A stretch of DNA of 64,000 bases from Microbacterium lemovicicum (GTDB taxonomy: Bacteria; Actinomycetota; Actinomycetes; Actinomycetales; Microbacteriaceae). Of the stretch, positions 59,243 through 64,000 are shown one piece after another. The position numbers and the translations under genes were made by a program. The notes beneath the pieces were generated by a model that was given only the letters and a program-made list of their open reading frames with translations, was not told the origin of the DNA and did not search any database. The DNA is taken from NCBI RefSeq assembly GCF_003991875.1, contig NZ_CP031423.1, positions 2,914,001-2,978,000 on the forward strand. Reading direction: 5' to 3'. The first letter of the stretch is position 1, and the number at the start of each line of letters is the position of its first letter.

Positions 59243-60919
59243 TCACAGCGACGCCGCCAGAGTCCGTCCGACGGTGCGTCCGGTGAAGATGCATCCGCCG
59301 AGGAAGGTGCCCTCGAGGGCGTTGTAGCCGTGCGCGCCGCCTCCTCCGAAGCCGGCCGCCTCGCCGGCGGCGAAGAGGCCCGGAATCGGTGTTCCGCCCA
59401 TCCCGAGAGCGCGTCCGGAGAGATCGTTCTGGATGCCGCCGAGGGTCTTCCGGGTGACGATCCACAGCCGGACGGCGATGAGCGGACCGTGGGCGGGATC
59501 GAGGATCCGGTGGGGCTTGACGGTCCGGAACAGCCTGTCGCCGAGGAAGCGGCGGCTGTTCTGGATGCCGATGGTCTGCGCATCCTTCGAGAACGGGTTC
59601 GCCATCTCGTTGTCCCTGGCGCGGATGATGTGCTCGATGTCCTCGCGGTCGAGCAGCCCGTCTCCGGTGAGCGCGTTCATCCCGGCGACGAGCTCGTCGA
59701 GGGTGTCCGCGACCACGAAGTCCTCGCCGTGCGCCTTGAAGTCCTCGACGGGGCCGGGGGCGGATCGGCCGAGGCGGCTCTTCAGCAGCAGCGTGAGATC
59801 GCGGTTCGTGAGGTCGGGGTTCTGCTCGGAGCCGGAGAGGGCGAACTCCTTCTTGATGATCGACTGGTCGAGGATGAACCAGGAGTAGTCGTAGTCGACG
59901 ATGTCCGGCGTCGTGCGCAGGATCTTCAGGGTGCCGAGGGTGTCGTAGCCCGGGAGCCCGGGGGCGGGCAGACGGCGTCCGCGGGCGTCGAGCCAGACGG
60001 ACGAGGGGCCGGGGAGTATCCGGATGGCGTGATCCGGCCAAATCGGATTCCAGTTCTGCAAGCCCTCGGTGTAGTGCCACATCCGGTCGCGGTTGACCAG
60101 GCGCACACCCTGCTCGGTGGCGATGTCGAGCATGCGGCCGTCGACGTGCTCCGGCACACCCTTGATCATCCGGCGTGGGGGCGTGCCCAGACGCGCGGGC
60201 CACCACTTCCTCACCTGCTCGTGGTTCCCGCCTATGCCGCCGCTGGCGATGACGACCGCCTGGGCGTGGAACTCGAACGCGCCGACCGCGTCGCGGCTGG
60301 ACGGGGCTCCTCGTCGCGCGGTATCCGGGGCGAGCACGGTGCCGTGCACGCCGGTGACCTGATCGCCGTCGAAGACGAGACCGTCGACCCGGTGCCGGAA
60401 GGCGAAGCGGACGAGGCCGGAGGCGGCCGCCTCGCGGGCCTTGTCGGCGAAAGGCTCCGAGATGCCGGTTCCGGTGCCCCACGGCACGTGGAACCGCGGC
60501 ACGGAGTTGCCGTGCCCGCGCGCGGTGAGACCTCCCCGCTCCGCCCAGCCCACCAGCGGAGTGAACCTCACACCCTGCTCCTGGAGCCACGGGCGCTTGT
60601 CGCCGGCCGCGAACTCGACGTAGGCGCGACCCCACTTCTGCGCCCACTCGTCCTCGGGGTGATCGCCCTCGAGGCGGTCCCAGCCCGCTGAGCCCTGCCA
60701 GTCCTGCCAGGCCAATTCGAACGAGTCGCGGACGCGGAGCCGGCGCTGCATCGGGGTGTCGACCATGAAGATCCCGCCGAAGGACCAGAACGCCTGTCCG
60801 CCGAGGTTCGCCGCGTTCTCCTGCTCGACGAGAAGCACCCGCTTGCCTGCACGGACGATCTCGTTGCTCGCGACGAGGCCCGCCAGCCCGCCGCCGATGA
60901 TGATGACGTCCGCGTCCAT
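59243..60919 (-). CDS. FAD-binding dehydrogenase (KstD/fumarate-reductase flavoprotein family)
   Basis: This is a 558-residue flavoprotein. AGGAGAG precedes the ATG. FAD-binding regions are VIIIGGGLAGLVASNEIVRA at the start, AVVIASGGIGGN mid-protein, and IPGLFAAGEAAGFGGGGAHG at the end. It belongs to the soluble FAD_binding_2 group that holds ketosteroid dehydrogenases and flavocytochrome c-like reductases. The family here often lacks a steroid role. It is convergent with the GH39-like gene, 22 bp apart, and may dehydrogenate a product of the monooxygenase pathway. Confidence 0.88.
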   Translation of the reverse strand: MDADVIIIGGGLAGLVASNEIVRAGKRVLLVEQENAANLGGQAFWSFGGIFMVDTPMQRRLRVRDSFELAWQDWQGSAGWDRLEGDHPEDEWAQKWGRAYVEFAAGDKRPWLQEQGVRFTPLVGWAERGGLTARGHGNSVPRFHVPWGTGTGISEPFADKAREAAASGLVRFAFRHRVDGLVFDGDQVTGVHGTVLAPDTARRGAPSSRDAVGAFEFHAQAVVIASGGIGGNHEQVRKWWPARLGTPPRRMIKGVPEHVDGRMLDIATEQGVRLVNRDRMWHYTEGLQNWNPIWPDHAIRILPGPSSVWLDARGRRLPAPGLPGYDTLGTLKILRTTPDIVDYDYSWFILDQSIIKKEFALSGSEQNPDLTNRDLTLLLKSRLGRSAPGPVEDFKAHGEDFVVADTLDELVAGMNALTGDGLLDREDIEHIIRARDNEMANPFSKDAQTIGIQNSRRFLGDRLFRTVKPHRILDPAHGPLIAVRLWIVTRKTLGGIQNDLSGRALGMGGTPIPGLFAAGEAAGFGGGGAHGYNALEGTFLGGCIFTGRTVGRTLAASL

Positions 60920-61070
60920 GCGACTCTCCTGACTTCGACGGATGCCTCGACGCACACCCCACGACGATTCAGACCGTACTCTCCGAGACGCGGAAGCGGC
61001 TGCGGGAGGCCTGCGCGGCGTCGGCGGCGAGCGTGCCTGATCGACCGAATGAGGACCGGCGGTACGCCTG

Positions 61071-61826
61071 TCAGCGACGGGCAGGGTTCAGCGGGAGCCA
61101 CTCGTCCAGGCGTGTCGCGAAGATCTCCGCGCCGTCGGCGGGGATGAGCGTGCGCTTCTCGATCTGGGCACCGTAGTACGGTGATGCGTCGTCGCGGACG
61201 ACCGTCCGGGGGTCGTTGTGGAACGCGAGTCCCCGACGGATGAACTCGTCCAGGCCGAATTGCTCCGGGCCTCCCACCTCGATGTCACCTGCAGGTTCTC
61301 CTGCGGCCGCACGGGCAACAGCCGTGGCGACGTCCTCGGCCGCCATCGGCTGGATGAGAGCCCCGGGAAGCGTCACCGTGTCGCCGTCAGTGGAGATGTC
61401 GGCGATGCTGCCGAGGAACTCGAAGAACTGCGTGGCGTGCACCAGGGAGTATCCGATCCCGGATTCGCGGATGAGTTCCTCCTGCGCGGTCTTCGCGCGG
61501 AAGTAAGGGATGTCGTGCGGACGATTGGTGCCGACGATGGTGAGGGCGACATGGTGCCGCACTCCTGCTTCGCGTTCCGCAGCGAGGACGTTGCGGGTGG
61601 AGGTGGTGAAGAACACCATCACGTCGTGCTCCTCGAATGACGGAGAGTTCGACACGTCCACCACGACGTCCGCGCCGACGAGGACGTCGGCGACTCCTTC
61701 ACCGGTGACGGTGTTGACACCGCTTGCCGGGGAGGCGGGAACGACGTCGTGTCCGTGGTCTGCCAGCTTCCCGACCACTTTGGATCCGATCAATCCCGTG
61801 CCGCCGATCACAACGATTCTTGCCAT
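61071..61826 (-). CDS. NmrA/SDR-like NAD(P)-binding protein
   Basis: This is a 251-residue atypical SDR (NmrA-like). The cofactor motif GGTGLIGSKV is at the start. A second paralog lies 0.5 kb upstream on the same strand; both share HATQFFEF/RSTQFFEF and the PxxVxDVA-type segment. AAAGG is 7 nt before the ATG. It is last in the sigma-factor-linked operon. Such proteins are common partners of ECF41 sigma factors. No typical SDR Tyr-x3-Lys pair is convincing, so it may be regulatory or bind NAD(P) without classic catalysis. Confidence 0.88.
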   Translation of the reverse strand: MARIVVIGGTGLIGSKVVGKLADHGHDVVPASPASGVNTVTGEGVADVLVGADVVVDVSNSPSFEEHDVMVFFTTSTRNVLAAEREAGVRHHVALTIVGTNRPHDIPYFRAKTAQEELIRESGIGYSLVHATQFFEFLGSIADISTDGDTVTLPGALIQPMAAEDVATAVARAAAGEPAGDIEVGGPEQFGLDEFIRRGLAFHNDPRTVVRDDASPYYGAQIEKRTLIPADGAEIFATRLDEWLPLNPARR

Positions 61827-61859
61827 GTCCATGCCTTTCGATGAGGAGGCCGCCGGATG

Positions 61860-62321
61860 TCAGCGCCCGTGAGTATGACCAGGTGCGGCCGGCGGTTGTG
61901 ACGTCACAGGGGCCACCGGGTTCCAGTGCGTGAGTTTGCGCGGATCCTCCGTCATCCAGACGTGCGAGATGCGGGCTCTTCGGAGGCCGATGCTGATCAC
62001 GGCGATGACCTGGCCGTCTTCGCGGAGAGCGAGCCCGGGTCGCCCGTTCACGCCGACCTCATCGAGCGACGCATTCGACCAATCCACCGCGATCTGAATG
62101 AGGGCGGCCGCGAGAGAGGCGCGGCGAGCACCCGAGCGGGAGGGAGCGACGCCCGGTCCGTCGCTGTCGACGACGAGAGTCGCCCGCGGTGCCAACAGTC
62201 TCCGGAGTGCAGGCTCGTCTGCGTTCTGCCAGGCGTGAAGAAGCGCGCGTGCGACGTTTCGAGTGCGACGTTGATCGAGCCGCTCCCGCGTGCGCCGACC
62301 CGGGAGACGGCGGTACGTCAT
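61860..62321 (-). CDS. Stand-alone SnoaL domain resembling the ECF41 sigma C-terminus
   Basis: This is a 153-residue protein. The ATG overlaps the stop of the upstream NAD(P)-binding gene. Its sequence lines up along its length with the C-terminal domain of the sigma factor in this window: LRRLLAPRATLVVDSDGPG with LETLLAADSVNYTDGGG, and VNGRPGLALREDGQVIAV with VNGRESALLLQEDRIQAL. It lacks sigma regions 2 and 4. The sigma C-terminal domain is known to control ECF41 activity, so a free copy could compete with or sense for it. That is inference. An ordinary SnoaL enzyme role is the alternative. Confidence 0.75.
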   Translation of the reverse strand: MTYRRLPGRRTRERLDQRRTRNVARALLHAWQNADEPALRRLLAPRATLVVDSDGPGVAPSRSGARRASLAAALIQIAVDWSNASLDEVGVNGRPGLALREDGQVIAVISIGLRRARISHVWMTEDPRKLTHWNPVAPVTSQPPAAPGHTHGR

Positions 62322-63085
62322 ACCGACACTGCGCTGCGGGTACGTCCCGAGGAGATCCACGCGTCCAGGGACGTCGACCCGTACTGCACTTCCCCGCTGG
62401 GCAGCAGCTTGTCGGATTCGATGTTGAAGCCGACAGTCTGCCTGGTGGCATCTTCCACGACGAAGCGTGGGTCATGATCGGCGAGGAGCACGCGGCCGAC
62501 GAATCCCGGAAGGGGCATCGGATCGGGACCCCCGAACTCCACGGCGCGCTCGAGCGGACATGAGCGAGCGATCTCGTAGAGAGCATCGGCCACATCGACG
62601 GCGGCCACCGGCCGCACCGTCGTCGGGGGGAGATGGATAGTGTCCTCGACGGTGTTCCAGTCGGCGATCGCGCGCGCGAATTCGAAGAATTGTGTGGAGC
62701 GCAGGATCGTGAACGGTATGCCGCCGGTGGAGACCACGCGTTCCTGCTCCGCCTTGGCCGCGAAGTAGCCGTCGTCGTGAACGAGCTCCGCTCCGACGAT
62801 CGACAGCACGACGTGGTGCGACACGCCCGCGGAGCGCTCGGCCTCCAGCAGCCTGCGAGAGGATTCAGCGAAGAAGTCCTTGCCTTGACGGTCGTCCCGG
62901 TGAGACGAGTCGGTGACATCGATGACGACGTCGGCGTCCTCGAGTGCGGCTGCCAGACCGTGGCCGGTGCGGGCATCGACGCCGTGCCGACGGGCCGCGA
63001 CGACGACTGCTTGCGCGGCTTGCTCGAGACGGTCGACGACCAATCGACCGACGTGTCCGGTTCCGCCCATCACCACAACGCGCAT
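62318..63085 (-). CDS. NmrA/SDR-like NAD(P)-binding protein
   Basis: This is a 255-residue atypical SDR with GGTGHVGRLV. ATG at 63085 is chosen for the GAGGG 6 nt upstream; a TTG 6 nt earlier is an alternative. It is paralogous to the gene at 61071. It is first in the operon after the sigma-factor gene, with an ECF41-like promoter directly upstream. ECF41 sigma factors usually control one adjacent oxidoreductase, epimerase or carboxymuconolactone-decarboxylase gene, and this fits. Confidence 0.88.
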   Translation of the reverse strand: MRVVVMGGTGHVGRLVVDRLEQAAQAVVVAARRHGVDARTGHGLAAALEDADVVIDVTDSSHRDDRQGKDFFAESSRRLLEAERSAGVSHHVVLSIVGAELVHDDGYFAAKAEQERVVSTGGIPFTILRSTQFFEFARAIADWNTVEDTIHLPPTTVRPVAAVDVADALYEIARSCPLERAVEFGGPDPMPLPGFVGRVLLADHDPRFVVEDATRQTVGFNIESDKLLPSGEVQYGSTSLDAWISSGRTRSAVSV

Positions 63086-63155
63086 GAACAACCCTCTTCT
63101 CCTGAATCACGGCCGCTGGGCGGCCATGCTCGCGGATGCGAGCTCTACAGGGAAT

Positions 63156-63182
63156 GACCGGCGAACACGACGAGATGTGACG
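63156..63182 (-). promoter_or_regulatory. Candidate ECF41 promoter
   Basis: On the minus strand, CGTCACA (63176-63182) and GGTC (63156-63159) are separated by 16 bp. The ECF41 consensus is TGTCACA-N16-CGTC, so 9 of 11 bases match. It begins right after the sigma-factor stop and lies about 70 bp before the NAD(P)-binding gene. Confidence 0.6.
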
Positions 63183-63185
63183 GCG

Positions 63186-63998
63186 TCAGCCGGCTGAGGT
63201 GTGCTGCTGCTGCTGCTCGAGTGCGGCGAGCTTGTCGGGGTTCATCACCCACATCACCTTCTCAATCGCCTCTTCGCCCACCTCGACACTCAACAGGGCC
63301 TGAATGCGGTCTTCTTGGAGCAGCAGCGCACTCTCTCGCCCGTTGACCTGAATCGTGCGCACCTCGAGGTCATCCCAGAAGCGGAATCTCTCGGCGAAAC
63401 CGCAGAGGAAGCGGACGAGGTGATCGCGTCCCAGGATTTCGCGTCGTGCCGTGTGAGCGACGATGCCGCCGCCGTCCGTGTAGTTCACCGAGTCGGCGGC
63501 GAGAAGAGTTTCCAGTGATGTTGCGTCGCCGCGGCGGGCTGCGTCGAGGAACGCAGTGAAGAAACGATGGTGGTGTTCACGCGACGCCTCACGAGCGGTC
63601 CCGGTCATGAGGTGTTTGCGAGCCCGGCTCACGAGTTGTCTGGATGCAGCCTCTGTGGTGTCGACGATCTCCGCGATGCGTCCGTAGGGGTAGTCGAACG
63701 CTTCGCGAAGAACGTAGGCGGCTCGCTCGGTCGGTGTGAGGCGCTCCATCAGCAGCAGGGTCGCCAAGTGCAACGCCTCCGTCCGCTCGGCGCCGAGAGT
63801 GGGATCGGAAGTCGTGTCCACCGGGCTGGGAAGCCAGGGGCCGATATACGTCTCACGGCGAACCCGGGCGCTCTGCAGGACGTTGATGGCGATACGAGTC
63901 GCTGCTGTCATCAGGAACGCTGCAGGCTCCCGCACGGCGGTGCGATCACACGATTGCCAGCGCAGCCATGTCTCCTGAACGACGTCCTCAGCCTCCGC
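63186..63998 (-). CDS. sigJ: ECF41/SigJ-type sigma factor with SnoaL C-terminal domain (5' end outside window)
   Basis: This is an RNA polymerase sigma factor. The frame runs off the right edge: the bases there encode EAEDVVQETWLRW of region 2, so the start is beyond the window. Region 4 (MERLTPTERAAYVLREAFDY) follows. The C-terminal SnoaL-like domain has the ECF41 marks: a WLPSP linker near the start of the domain boundary, TDGGG, and NPDKL near the end. In ECF41 factors this domain holds activity in check without an anti-sigma factor. The downstream minus-strand operon is its likely target. Confidence 0.92.
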   Translation of the reverse strand, partial: AEAEDVVQETWLRWQSCDRTAVREPAAFLMTAATRIAINVLQSARVRRETYIGPWLPSPVDTTSDPTLGAERTEALHLATLLLMERLTPTERAAYVLREAFDYPYGRIAEIVDTTEAASRQLVSRARKHLMTGTAREASREHHHRFFTAFLDAARRGDATSLETLLAADSVNYTDGGGIVAHTARREILGRDHLVRFLCGFAERFRFWDDLEVRTIQVNGRESALLLQEDRIQALLSVEVGEEAIEKVMWVMNPDKLAALEQQQQHTSAG

Positions 63999-64000
63999 CG

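Noticed and set aside
60920..61070. Possible gene remnant between the FAD dehydrogenase and NmrA-like genes
   Set aside because: One plus-strand reading looks partly protein-like but has no start, no motif and is under 40 codons.

Overview
The window is high-GC, tightly packed DNA with many GTG starts, 1-4 nt gene overlaps (ATGA/GTGA) and third-position G/C bias. This fits an actinobacterium of the Microbacteriaceae, most likely Microbacterium or a close relative; that placement is inference from gene style and content. I saw no rRNA, tRNA, insertion sequence, phage gene or CRISPR array. It reads as chromosomal catabolic DNA of a plant- or soil-associated heterotroph.

Layout. (1) 1-21.4 kb is a plant-polysaccharide region. 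It holds the end of one sugar ABC transporter with a GH3 glycosidase, then a minus-strand operon: sugar-binding lipoprotein, two permeases, GH51 arabinofuranosidase, GH5 hydrolase, LacI regulator. Next is a four-gene minus-strand operon (TIM-barrel isomerase/epimerase, DhaK-DhaL kinase, RpiB-like isomerase, 3-hydroxyacyl-CoA-dehydrogenase-like oxidoreductase) divergent from a second LacI gene. Last is a secreted double-domain CE1-like esterase with a DUF916-like membrane protein. A shared 12-bp palindrome, TACAACGTTGTA, or close variants precede all three transcription units, so they look like one LacI regulon: esterase and hydrolases outside, ABC importer, then a kinase/isomerase pathway inside. 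(2) 21.4-23.9 kb: small protein, GT2 glycosyltransferase, geranylgeranyl-reductase-like flavoprotein. (3) 24.1-28.0 kb: siderophore ABC importer with a near-consensus DtxR/IdeR box. (4) 28.0-33.6 kb: vanillyl-alcohol/eugenol-oxidase-like flavoprotein, AraC regulator, aldehyde and alcohol dehydrogenases, a likely aromatic-alcohol module. (5) 33.6-38.9 kb: PLP decarboxylase, GH13 enzyme, SDR, two small proteins, GH114-like lipoprotein. (6) 38.9-45.6 kb: TetR gene divergent from amidase, a kinase-aminotransferase fusion and agmatine deiminase, with a clear operator between them. (7) 45.6-53.7 kb: methyltransferase, F420/FMN-type oxidase, S9 peptidase, AraC regulator, ABC-2 exporter, DUF2000 protein, PPK2, RidA. 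(8) 53.8-60.9 kb: zinc ADH and TetR gene divergent from a SnoaL-like protein, FAD monooxygenase and GH39-like protein, then a convergent FAD dehydrogenase. (9) 61.1-64.0 kb: ECF41/SigJ-type sigma factor with a probable target operon of two NAD(P)-binding proteins and a stand-alone SnoaL domain.

The best candidates for something undescribed are: the operon with a GH39-like protein that lacks both catalytic glutamates, beside an FAD monooxygenase and a SnoaL protein; the TACAACGTTGTA regulon that joins polysaccharide esterase/hydrolases to a DhaK/RpiB-type pathway; and the sigma-factor operon carrying a free copy of the sigma factor's own C-terminal domain.
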